The notes beneath the pieces are model-generated. The model was not told the origin of the DNA. It saw only the letters and a list, made by a program, of their open reading frames with translations, and searched no databases. DNA of 64,000 nucleotides from NCBI GenBank assembly GCA_911728435.2, contig OU452205.1:19276080-19340079 (forward strand), written 5' to 3'. The position numbers were made by a program, and so were the translations under genes. This stretch comes from Apoderus coryli (taxonomy: Eukaryota > Arthropoda > Insecta > Coleoptera > Attelabidae). Within the stretch, counting starts at the first letter, position 1; every line of letters begins with the position of its first letter. Below are positions 22,801-36,194 of this stretch, in pieces.

Positions 22801-25800
22801 ATCCCATCGAAATCGTCAAGATAAACTTCTGGTTAGCGTAGCTTTCTTATTCTATGATAAAACTAAGTTAATGGCCTAACTAATATAAAGTTGACAACGA
22901 ACTAAACACATACACAGACTCAATTACACATACATAAGGAATATCGTAAATACTTACTTTGGACACGTGAAAACACAAAATCTCGCACTAAGTTCATATG
23001 CTTGCTTTAACGGCCCGCGGCGTACTGCCGGCAGAAGCTCGCCGATATTTCTATGTTATGAGCACAGTTTGGTTATACAATCTTTACCAGAAAGATGTTT
23101 TGATCACTGTTTCAATAGACCCGTGTTACAATTGACCCCGGTCTCCCCTACCGTTGCCGTTGATTATGGCGTTTGCCTACTAGATAATGGTTTCTGCAAA
23201 TTGCGGCCCATTATCACAAAAATATTTAAATTCAAAATATTGAAGAAATTGAATATTTTAGGTATGGGAAGTAATATATCATTAAAAAGGCTATTTTTTT
23301 GTCTATCGAACGGCATAGTCGAATATATACTATTCCATTAAAAAAAATGACTTTTCTTAGTAAACACGTGGTTTAATTTTAAATCCCATTAAATCTCGTT
23401 CTGCAACTGCCTGACGACTTTGGACTATATCATTTATATACTCAGTATTCCCTCTAATGTATTCTAAAATTTTTGCTTGCTTGAATGAAATAATCATGAA
23501 AATGTTGCTTTTTTTGTAGAAGTTCGCAAAAAAAATGTAGGAAAAAATCTGTTAGGTTTTGGTATAGGGAATGCTTAACAAAATGTTCTTTAAATTTTAT
23601 AGGGAATTGGAAAAAATGTGGTAGTTCCATTTAAAATACCAAAGTAGTATAAACCCGGAAATAGTACATCATTACAGAAACTTTCCGATATTACCGAACC
23701 CCAAAGTTTCAGCAACATATCTTTTGTAGTTCCCGAGAACTTTGAATATGCCATTCATGATGAATCATCCTGTATATATTTATAATGGAAGTAGTAATAG
23801 TGGAACGGAAGAGATTTCCGAAGCATTTGCGGAGCTCAGCCCAATGTATTAAAATCAGAACATCTCTAAGTACACCAGCCACTATGCGGCGCATGGTAGC
23901 GTGTACACCAAAAAGCAGTATTGTCACAGCCAGAAACCGTTTTGTAGTTTATTAATATCAGAAACAAAACGCAACATATAACAATTCTGTTGACTTTTTT
24001 AGAACAAAGATTAACCGGCAATGCTGTATTGCCATGCAAAAATGTTAAACATCAAAATAAAATAGGAATAGCAATAAAATAAGTATGAAACGCTGGTACA
24101 TACTTTATCATTTAATGCTTAGTATTGCTTTATTAATAAAACAGTAAAGAGTTCTCCAAAAATTCTTTATACGTTGGCAGAGATAATCTACATTTACGGA
24201 AGTGAAAATCGTTATACTCGTAGGACATCAGTAGTTTTCAACGCTAGACACCCTGGTGAAAATACAAGTAATCTGTACGTACTTGGTTTAGTAAGAAGAT
24301 TTGATGCGACTAGTTCGATGTGTAATATAAAGAAAGTTCTAGGTATTTTTGCTCTGAATCCTTCACACTTCTATTCTAAAAGTAGCCAAGTTACCTGCTG
24401 GTTCTGTATATAAGATACTCAAACAAAATAAGTTCTTTCCGTACAAGCTACAAATTCATCAACAACTCAGTGAAGACGATTATGCCAGGTGGATGCCGTT
24501 CTGCGCATAGATGACTAGAAAAATATGAGACAATCCAAATTTGTTAAAAAATATTTGCTTTAGCAATGAATCGACATTTTTCCACATGTGTTTCGGGAGG
24601 ATCATACACAGTATCCCGAGATGATCAGTGTAGGGGCAGGAATTCTGGTGGACGAGATAATCGGGCTTATTTCCATAGAAGAAAACCTTAATAAATCTAT
24701 CAATCAATCGCTAGAAAACCAGACCCAAGAAGACAGAAACCTTTTGCTGGTTATTCCATCTTCAGTCATCATCGTTCAGTTTTTAAGGGCCCTCAAAGAA
24801 AAATGTCCAGTGGCGCTAAATCTGGAGATCTTCGCGACCACTCTTGAACATCCACCCATTGCCTAACATGAAGAACATAATGATATGCATATCCAACAAG
24901 ATCTCCTGATGATGCTCTTCATGTTAGCCAATGGCTGGATGTTCAAGAGTGGTCGCGAAGATCTCCAGATTTAGCGCCACTGGACATTTTTCTTTGAAGG
25001 TCCTTAAAAACTGAAGTTTATAAAACTCAGCCATTACATTGATGACCTAAAACTAGAATAACTCGAGCTTATACACAAATATCTGAGAAAATGTTATGAA
25101 AAGTCCATTAGGCTCTATTCCTGTATAGAAAATAATGGAGGATCTAAGCATTTACGATAATTTTCCGATTTTTGTCTACTACCTTAATGTATGCCTATAT
25201 TTCAGAAACGGATCGTATATGGATAAAACTTTTTAAGCTACTTAACATATTATGTCACAAGACAGCGCGGAAGGCATTTAAAATTAATTATAAAGTTGGG
25301 GTAGAACACAAAATTCAACCAACCGTGGTTTGAAGTTAAAAGAAAAATCAACGTATTTGCTGAAAATCATGTCTACTTTAGATTTGATATATATAGGTAC
25401 ACCAATCAAATAATAATCAAAAACTTATACTAAAAAAGATTTTTCCCACTGTGCGACGATGTGCAATATATGATGTTTTTAATTTAACAATAAAATATGT
25501 GTTAATTAATGTACCTAGTGAACAATATCTTCAAATAATTTTACTAATTAGCCATTTGTTATATTATATAATAAAATGTTTTATACTACAATACTAAAAA
25601 AAATGAAATTTTTAGCTTCCCAAAATTTGCAATTGGTTGGTCTAAGAATTAGCAATAATTCATTTAATGTTTCATTTTGCTACTGGATAATAATTCTGGG
25701 AATATGCTTATGTCCAGTTTTATGGTTAGGAAGTCCTAAAGATCTGAAGTAAGTAGTTATGTTGTTTAATCTTCATACCGGAGAGGCAGCAGGTATACAC

Positions 25801-28800
25801 AGTGTATAAGACGAAGGCATTTCATGATATTTTTTCATTTTGCCCGGAAATATATTTTGAGTTTTGAGGTAAACAAGCATTTCAAAAAAATTTCTGAATG
25901 CAAGTTCAATTTCCACGTGAGCTAACATTGTAAATGTAAACATAGTACATAAGCTACATTCTTTAATTCAATCAGCAGTTGCATAGGGATATGTAAGATA
26001 TTTCGTATAATTTTCAATATCGCATTCACTCTACTGATTGCTAGCAGAATAGAATCGTCTAGGTTTTTATAATACTGAGGAACTTCTGCAACTCGGACAT
26101 AATTAGTTCTTGCTCTTCCTGATCTTGGAAGTTAGTTACCCTGTTCTTTGAGATTGGCTAATCAAATCATGTGGTGCCTTGATGTGGCATACCGGTATGA
26201 AATTGCTAGCCAAAGATAGGAGCCAGAATACCCGAAGATAGCCGAACGGTCAGTACCGCAGCAATTTGTTTTTATTGTATTAAATATTTATACAGTGAGC
26301 ACGAGCAGGTTGGAACAAATCCAAAAAAATATCTCGGACATATCAACCTTATGTTTGTGATGCGCAAATTTTGACACATAACTGTGGCATGTGACGTGAG
26401 TGGCTCAAATGATGACGTCATCGTATTTTTTTTTTTATTTTTGATAGCGCCATTCGAAAGACCTCGTATGCTTATTGGTATAGGCTAATTTATTTACAGC
26501 AATGAAAGTTAAAACGCCACAAAGTGGTTGAAAATAAGAAAAAGTAAATATTCGAATTGCTCTCTCTTATTACATTATGTAAGAATTGGGGAGTGATCAG
26601 CCTGATACCTCCTTAATCCTAATTTTCAGATCTTCAATATTATTAGGTCTGTTCATATAATCTTTACATTTCAGTTAACCACACAAGGAATAATCGAGTG
26701 GAGATAGATCTGGAGATCTTGCGGACCATTAAATTTCCCCTCCCCTCCTATTTGTTGGGGAAAATAGTACAGGGGTAATTACGCACATCTACGCTATAAT
26801 ATGCCGCTGCACCGTCTTGCTTAACCTTGACACATTATCTGTTTTTTATGTAACCTATACCAATAAATATCATTCTGTATGCAGAAAAATGACTTCTTTC
26901 CAATAGCGCTATCAAACATGGGGCTTACCATTTATGTGTCAAAATGTTTGCCCATTACATGCATAAGGTTGACGTGTTCCAGCGATTTTTTTTTGCCTCA
27001 AATTGAATTCCAACCTTTTCGTGATCCGACCCGGATACGCTCTGTCGAAAGATAAACACTGTCTTGAATGAATTCCAGACGTGGTGTTCAAAAAATAGGC
27101 AAACTGTTAATTCGGATAAGAGTGTTGCCATACAGTTCGACTGCTTTCAGGGAAGCCTGCGATATACTGTTGAATTTGGTGGGAAGAAGCTTCCACGTCT
27201 AGCGCAGTTAGGTTGTTGAGTATAGGCAGAGCAGGTTGAGAGTATTTGCGCCAAGGTAAACAGGCACTGTCTTGCTCTCCATTCCCTAAGGTCTGCGTTT
27301 AATCGACAAGTCCTTCTATTTATGTAACACGCTTTAATTTATAGTTATAGTTACTCTCTCCTGTAATAGTATTTTATGGGGAAACGGACAGTCCGCGGAT
27401 TTGTACCGGTATATTTGTGTCACAAAAGTGAGCTGTCTTTTTGATTCTTAGCCTATCAAGTCGTTAAATCTAGCGACCTACATTTATAAGGGAGAACATA
27501 ATAACCGTTCCCTGTGTCTATTTGAACAAACTGTTACAATTTGTCGTCAACAGCACTGACTCTATTCAGAGGAACAGCTCGCATCATACTTATTTAAGAA
27601 GAGGTAGAAATAGACAGATAAAATCCGCCGCGACCAAAAAGAGAATGTTTCAAAAAGATGCCACTATACTCTGGGATTATTTATTTTATGCCCTGCCGGA
27701 GTATGTCGAAAATTGCTAAAATCATAATGCTTTTAAAACACAACTTAACGAGTTACTAATTCATAACGCGTTCTTTGGCTGCGATGAGTTTTTCAATTAC
27801 TGTGAGCGGCCTGATTTTTAGATATAGATCGTTTTTATTGTATATATATCTATTATGTTTATATATTTTTTTTGTTTTGTACACACCCATTGTGTAAATG
27901 TAAAAGCATGTGTTTGGTGACATCTAGTTTCTGCTGGTAATATTATGCCGAGTGCACAACAATTCAGTATATCGAATAGGCGGGAGACCACTGACCCCAT
28001 CATGCCTAATTTACCAACACATAGATGCACGACGCCTATATTAGAAAAGGGCTTGTTTAACAAAACAAGACTTAATTTTTAGAGTTTGCCTGTATGTTTG
28101 TCTGTAACAGACAAACTCGAAATTTTTGTAAATGGTTGCTATAGATGTTTCGTGTTTACTAGTGTGTTCATTTTATATCTTATTTGTGTTTAAATAATTT
28201 GCCTTGCGAACGAATAAAAAAAGAACTAGAACTGTATAACATTTAAGCACTAATTCTTAATTTTAATAATACTGAACAACAAGATTAAGATGAGGCATGG
28301 TATTCCTAAAAATATGTAGACATTAAATTACCTTAATATTTAAAAAAAATATATTAGCAGAAATATTACATGGAACGGTAGTACTTTTTACTACTGATAT
28401 CACGAAGACTAAAAACGCATACACTGTAAATTGATATGTAGGTACACTCGTTCTCGAATTATCTGCAATGAACTTAATGCACTTGAGCCATTCTGTTTAA
28501 AAATGAAATGTTTTGCACACCCTGCATTGAAATTTAATTAGTTTGATATTTAAAGGTATTTATGCTCAAATTTAAAGAAATTTAAATCGTTAGGAAATTT
28601 TCTAATTTCTACAGGGCACAGCTTCCTGTTAATTATGTTTTTTGCTATTGGTTAACGAAAACTAATAGCAACCATCATTCTTACTCCTCAGATTACAAAA
28701 AAGTAGAACAATTAAATTTGATAAGTTGTTTAAATTAAAGTAAATTAAAATTATTTAGTTAAATTACAATAAAATAATTGGGCTTGTCGACATACCAGAT

Positions 28801-31800
28801 ATTTTTTCGGTTTCCATGGATATCATGATTAGCGTGCTAAAGAGGTAATTTAAGAAATTTAACTGCAAATTGATTTTTAACTGCTTTAAATAAAACAAGT
28901 TATCAAATTACTTTACGTCTCTGTAATCTGAAGAGTAAAAAAGATCGTGGCAATTAATTTTCTTTAGCAAATAGCAAAGAACATAATTAACAGGAAGCTG
29001 TGCCCTGTTACTACTATTTACTAACGATTATCACTAAAGAAATTGGAGCATAAATACCTTTTAAATATCAAACTAATTATATTTAAATAAAGGGTGTGCA
29101 AATTATTTAATTTTTAAACAGAGTTCCTGAAGTGCATTAGGTTTAATGCAGATAATTCGAAAATTAGTAAACATATCAAATTACATTTCATCAAAGTGTA
29201 TGCCTTTTTGGTCTTCGTAATATCAGTAGTTAAAAGTAGTATCGTTCTATTTAATATTTCTTAGCTAATAGCAATAAAAGTAGTTATTGTCAAATAGCGA
29301 TCCCTACGAGGCGCTGATTGTACTGGAAACAACTGCCACAATATTAAGAAGTACATAATACATTTTAAACAACACCCAACCTTTTAAATTTAGATACTGA
29401 GTGTGCAAGATATTTATATTTAAACTTATTCAACAGTTTCCCCCACCCTTAGTTTCACGATTTTCGCCAATTATGTTGTAATCAAATTGGTGCACAAATA
29501 GACTCTTTACATACGCTGTCAAAACATACGTTTTGCGTTTGATTTTTCAGTGAAAATTGCATTTTATTGATACAGGGTTATTCACGCCATACACAGAAAA
29601 AAAGCCTTGGTTCAGATAGATAAAAAACGTAAGCACCACAGGGACAGCCAAAACCTTGTCTACTCCTTCTAGAAAAATTTACTGGATAGACATTATGTCA
29701 TTTAGATAATATTCTTGAATAGTTTACATATGCTCCTTGTCTGGGAGAGACAAACACTATTTGTCATTTAAATAAAAGTATATTGTATGCTAGCAAAGTT
29801 TACTAGTTATTTTAGTGATGATATTCGTTTAATGACTATCCAGTAAATTTTTCTACATTACTAAAATAACTAATAAACTTTGCTAACATACAATATATTT
29901 TTATTTCAATGACAAATAGTGTTTGTCTCTCTCTTCTAGTAATTTTTTCTAGAAGGGGTAGACAAGATTTGGGGGTCCCTGTGGTGCTTACGTTTTTTTA
30001 TCTGAACCACCATCAGGTTTTTAGTGCGACTCTTATTTATTCATTTTTTTAAAATAAACTTAAGCCTACTGAAAATCTTGTATTAGGTATAATATAAGCT
30101 AGGTATATATAGTCAAACTTCAATCTACACATGTTAAAGTGGGTAGGTATAATGCGGCTGAATCCTTTGCCGGAATTCCTGAGAATATTGCTCAGCACAT
30201 AAACAACTAGGGTTGGTTGATCTTGGAAACGGTCGGAGTGACAATGTCGGTTAACTTAGAGAAAAGTTGTACAGTTTAAACACCTTTTAAATGGTGTTTT
30301 CAAAAGTAAAGTAAATTTAGCAGTTTTCGAGAATTTCTTAAAAATCAATTTTTTGCGATATTAGTTTTTATTGATTTCAGACATTATTTTTACAGATATA
30401 TAAAAAAAATGAAAAGCACTTTCTCATTGTTGCTTTTTGAGGAGACTCGACGTTTCGTTTTCGAAAAACCATCAACTTCGATTTTTTAAATACGGCGCTT
30501 GATTTTCTATTGTTAAATTTAAAGCCATTTTCAATTCAAAAATAGGTGGTTTAAACAACTTTTCAGTATTTTTAGTTGATATTTAAACTTATTCAAGAAA
30601 AATCGCCATAGTTTGGGACTTAACTGACTGAATGCAGAGTATATACCTAATTAGTAATTTTTACAATAAAATTCTTTCGACGTTAATCAAAATTATTTAT
30701 TATTATTTGCCAATTTATTTCTGTCAGCACATTTTATTCTGTACGCAGTTTTTTAAATTTAGTTAAAATTTTTGTTTCTTAAAAAAAATACGGCCTTGTA
30801 AAATATAGTTTATACCTAATTCATTTTCTACTATAAATATTATACATTTCAAGATCTACTAACTAGGTACTAGGTATAGTTACCTAATTTGGGGACAAAT
30901 AAACCTAAAATGTATTGGCTATTTAAAAAAAAATCGAGTTTTTCCGAAAAACAATGACGCTGAAACAAAAAAAAAATTATCAAAGAAACTTTAGATTCCT
31001 TATGAGGAAACTAAGTAAAATAACAGATTCTACCGGTACGTACGAGGAATGATAAGACAATTCCAATCCACAACTCCTAATTCACAGACATTGGTAAAAT
31101 GGTAAACAAATCAATACATCCTTTACAAAAGAAAGAAAAAAGTCATACCTAGCTAAAATATTTATGTAACTTCTTTTGAAAAACTGCATTAATTTGCTAA
31201 AAATTAATCCGTCTAAACTATTGTTTAGTTGCTGTAAATGGAGGAATACCATATTAAGATTGATTAAATTAGAAAAAGTATTTTAAATTAGGATTAAGTA
31301 CCTACTAAATAATACGTAACTAGATAGGTATCTATTGCCAAAGATTATATCTGATATTGCCATGAAATAAGATTGTTTGCATTGGTCGTAAAATTATAAA
31401 AATAAATAATTAAATAATAATTATTATAATTTACTTACCGAGAAAAGTAACAACGAGCTCCCCCAGATTCCAGCTAATTAATATTTCTTTTGTTTCCTCC
31501 ATTGTTATTAATAATATATGAATATTTAACAAAACTCAACACACCAAACTAATCACTACACTTATTATGTTGGATGCACATTGGTATAATACATATGTTA
31601 CTGTCTGTATAGTCCGTCCTCACCACTTGTAGAAATTGGGATATCAATATCTAGGTATATACTTACTATCAATAAATCAAAATTTAATATATTAAATTAA
31701 AATATCTTCAGATTAGAACACCAAATAACTAGTTCGAGCGACGCCAAGACTCTAATCAAAAAATACCAAAATGGAACCCCCTCCCTCTACACCAAGCGAG

Positions 31801-34800
31801 ACGCGCTAGGTACAAGGTGGTACACATAGAAGATGTTGTTGTCGGCACCCGCTTCTACAAAGGGTTTTAGGTACGTGGACTAGCAGCGGGGACAAACACA
31901 TTAGGTAGAACGGGGAATAACCGTTGGCTGGAATAGAATGACGACTTATGTAGACAACTATAGGTTCCTATCTCTACCAGATAAAATAATTCGATATTTT
32001 GGAGGATAGAAATTTCGTAAATGAGAAGTATTAGGTAAAATAACTATTACACAGATTTAATTAAATCAGTGCCTATTTTAGCTTTGTACTTAGTTGTTAA
32101 AATCTTATTTATTCTTAAATATTATAATGCACATAGGTACCTAGGGCCATTAATATACTAAAGCAGATAAATAAAATTTATAGGTAGGTAGGTATATGTT
32201 CCTATTAGAACTAATTTAGTTTTGGGTTTCATAAAACGATTTTTGAGAATAGTTAGGTACGTATAGGTACCTACCTAATTACCTCATTAAGTATTTTCTT
32301 ATTAATAATAGCTACACCTAAGTGGGTACGTATGGAAATCTGTAGGTGTACAATACCTAATTCAAGCAGAATACCGAACTCATTTAGCGCAAATAAAATT
32401 TTATATAGGTTCACAATTTGAAATCTTATTTAACTAATGCACATACAAGTCTCGTTTAGATGAGAAGATATCAGCTTAGCAGGAAAAATTGTCGTTTTTA
32501 GATAATGTAGCTACTCATACTTGATAACTACATTTACTACTTTAACAAAAATTTTGCGAAAACTAGCAAATTCACCTCTAAATAATATTTTTTATTTGGA
32601 TAAACCAAGTTTTTTTTTTCTGTGTACGACACGGAATAGTGTGCCTAAACTATTTAATTTCCTAAAAGTTTTATTCATGGCTTCGATAAAAATGATTTAT
32701 GGATACATTTTAAAAATATTTTGATTATATACAGGGTGTCCCAAATATAAGAAATTAACCATAGTTGTGTTTTTTAAATGGAATGGCCTATATATAAATA
32801 TATTTTTAGATTCCCCGTTCAAAATAAACCTAACTTTCATTAAAGTACATCTCACCTAAACCTGACATTTTTTTAAATATTTTAATTTTTATAAAAATAT
32901 AGACATAATTTGAATGAAAAAATTCACACCTATTCGTTTGTTCTCTTTAAGCCAGTCTGGGCTAATAAATATACCCACTCATCACTTCAAATGGAACACC
33001 CGGTATATGAGGTCAAAATTAGATTCACAAAGTAATTGTATGTCAAATATAATACTTTCCTATGGATGACTCTTCACGTTTTCGTGGAAAAAGCATATTT
33101 TCATAATATTAGGCGAATTTTTAATTGAAGCTGTTAATTTCATGATGATGAAATTAATTATCGATTAATCACTATAAGGTTTTTCTATAGATATGTATAT
33201 TTTTAATTTCGCATGGAAGAGACACACATATTGGTAATAATAGGAAGAATTTTCAAAATTATAATAGTTATCAAGTCAGCCATGACAATTTGAGAAGACA
33301 GAATACATTTTTTTTAATTTGATATTTACTGTCAAATAGTCTGTTGAAAATCCTTACCTAAGAGTTGAGAATTTTTCATACAACAGTTTTTTATCTGTGA
33401 CATTTGATTTAATTCAATTAATCAAAAATGCGAACCTATTCCAAAGGAGAAAGAATATACATGATTTTTATTCTGGGAGAATGGTCCAAAGACGCTTTAC
33501 TGGCACCGCGAGTTTACGTTCAAAGGTTCCCGGCGCAAAATCATCCCAAAAAGCGGTCTTCGAGAGACTGTTAAGGCAGTTTAACGAAAGATACCACCCA
33601 AACACAGTGCAACTGCATCAAGAACTGTTCAATATTGATTTTATTAAATCGTGTTGAATTTTGTACATGGGCGGGAAGAAAATCATTGAAAATGAAAACT
33701 TTTTTAATAGAGGAGATGTATATCTTCTTATTTAATGAAGCCTAATATTATGAATATGTGCATTTTCCACGAAAACGTCAAGAGTTATCCATAGAAAAGT
33801 ATTATAATATTTGACAGATAATTACTTTGTGCATCTAATTTTTACATCATATACTGGGTGTTCTATTTGAAATAAGCAAATTATTTAGAATTGAACTTTA
33901 CGTTCATATAGCTTATATCATTGGACACCCTGCATTTAGTATTGGAGGTTTTTTATATATGGCGTCACAAGTGATGACTTAAAATTAACAAACGAATAGG
34001 TGTGAATTTTTTCATTCAAATTATGTCTATATTTTTATAAAAATTGAAATATTTACAAAACTGTCAGGTTTTGGTGAGATGTACTTTAATGAAAGTTAGA
34101 TTTATTTTGAACGGGTAATCTAAAAATATATTCATATACAGGGCATTCCATTTAAAAAACACAACTATAGTTCATTTCTTATATTTGCGACACCCTGTAT
34201 AGATTCACAATATTTTTGAAATGTAGCCATAAATCATTTTTATCGAACTCATGAATAACACTTTTAGGCAATTAAATAGTTTAGCCACACTATTCCGTGT
34301 CGTATGGCGTGAATAACCCCTTATAATTGCTTCACCTAGCGGTAGTTTTCGGAACTACAAATTATTTTCAAGTAACTTCCTATGCTCAATTTAGTTAACA
34401 AAATTTTGTTCCCGAAAACAAAAGACTTCTGGATTCCGTATACTATAATATACTCTACCCGGCCGATTTTAGTGGGATACTAAAACCTAATAATATTTAT
34501 ATTGACAAACTAGACGCACCACCACATGGATTAAGACATGCATACTCAGATGAGCGGCATCAGTCAGATTCGGGGGGCTAGCATCATTTTCAGGGCATCT
34601 TCATCTTTTGGAATATGTTACTAATTGACAAATTAGATACAAAATCACATAGAGTAAGACTTGCAAAACCTTACGAGGGGCAGCAGCTGGCATCATAAGT
34701 GCGGGCGGGTCTCATTTTTGGGACACTTACTAAGCTTTAGCCATCTTCATCTTTTGGAATATGTACGCATCGACAACCTAGACACAAAACCACATAGAGC

Positions 34801-36157
34801 AAGACTTGCATACATGTACGAGGGTCAGCAGCCAAATAGAGGTGCAGGCATAATTTTTACGACACTTGCTGAACTTTAGCCACCTTCATGTATGGAAATT
34901 GACAAACTAGACACAAAACCGTATAGGGTAATACTTGTGAAAACGTATGAGGGCCAGCAACAGCATCATATGTGCCAGAGGTGGAAAGTATTTTAAGGGC
35001 ACTGTGAAGCATTAGATACCTGCAACTATTATGAATCTTATTTAAATCACTCTGGGTTATCATCTAAGCTCTGACATTAATTATAAGTAAAATATAATCT
35101 GAAACATTTTAAAAATTCGAGTTAATCATTAACAACAGCTCTGATATTTGAAGTTAAACCTGTAATAGGATAATGCAGTATATATATTACACAAATTTAG
35201 TCACCTTCGTGCAGCTTGCACTTCATATGGTTTTGTGTCTAGTTTGTCAATGTGTAACATATTAAAAGGTGGCTAAACTTCGCAAGTGACCTAAAAATAA
35301 TTCCGGCCCTCGCACATATGATGCTGCCACTGGCTCTCGTACGGTTTCGCAAGTCTTACTCTATGTGATTTTGTGTCCAGTTTGTCATTGTGTAACATAT
35401 TCCAAAAAACAAGATGAAGGTGGCTAAAGCTTCGCAATTGTCTTAAAAATACTTCCTACATAATATGTTCATGAAATTCATTCTCCATCTTGATGTTGTT
35501 GATCACTTTTATTTAAATTCAGATTTAGTAATTAAATATTATATAAATATTTAATATAGGTACAGGGTGAGCAGAATAAAAAAAACAGAAACATTCTGAA
35601 AAGGGGTTCTTAAATGGGATTAAGTAAGTCCCATTTTAACCCACATGGCCTCTTCCACTTTGTTTTTCTAGAAACATACCTATATTTTTGCATAGTTCCA
35701 AAGAGCTCATCTTTCTAGGCAACTTTTGTAAAGAAAAAAAGTTAGCTATGTTCATTCGTTAAAAAATTATAAGCAAATTATATGAATAAAACTCGTCTAC
35801 TCCACAAAATTACGCATATAATTCAAATATTAACAGCAATCACCATACATGTTTCGAGGCCATCAACCTCATCATCAGTGGTTTTAATACAGTTTACAAA
35901 CTATACAAATCGGACATTAATTGGCTGAGCAATTATAAATTAATACGTCTGAAAGGATACAAAAATATTTTGGATGAATATAACTTCGATCATAAAAAGA
36001 ACCGTTACTTACCACATTGTGGAAAAAATAATTTTAATTTTATATATATAAATCAAATATTAAAAATCTCATGTTGAAAACATAACATAAACATTTTGTG
36101 GAGTAGACGAGTTTTATTCATATCATCTACACTCCTCGTAAGAAATGGATTATTTTA

Positions 36158-36194
<37 letters not shown>

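Larger units (their letters stand above)
20564..23148 (-). mobile_element. Pogo-like DNA transposon relic
   Basis: Ends are inverted repeats ggggagaccggggtcaattg (20,564) and its complement (ending 23,148), each flanked by TA. On the minus strand, between about 21,400 and 20,860, are transposase pieces in order: an HTH-psq-like start (YESAYVELQNGLSLRLAADHF), a CENP-B-like segment (GEDWFSRSMSRHRDLSIQAL, ATSLSRAT), the first catalytic region VDETGVTTVQKP, and then directly a C-terminal basic tail (SPEAVRSFGKGPPRKVAAKG). The rest of the DDE core between them is gone, so an internal deletion has occurred. Copies of the terminal word ggggtcaattg recur near 20,755 and 21,425. A rolling-circle fragment is inserted at about 22,000-22,350. 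Confidence 0.75.

Noticed and set aside
27818..28063. 81-codon minus-strand frame
   Set aside because: Antisense to the 3' UTR of a plus-strand LINE end; no similarity seen.
35850..35885. Confirmed hammerhead ribozyme
   Set aside because: The conserved core and stem II are present but with an extra base, and I cannot draw a valid stem III and cleavage site. Kept only as hammerhead-like.
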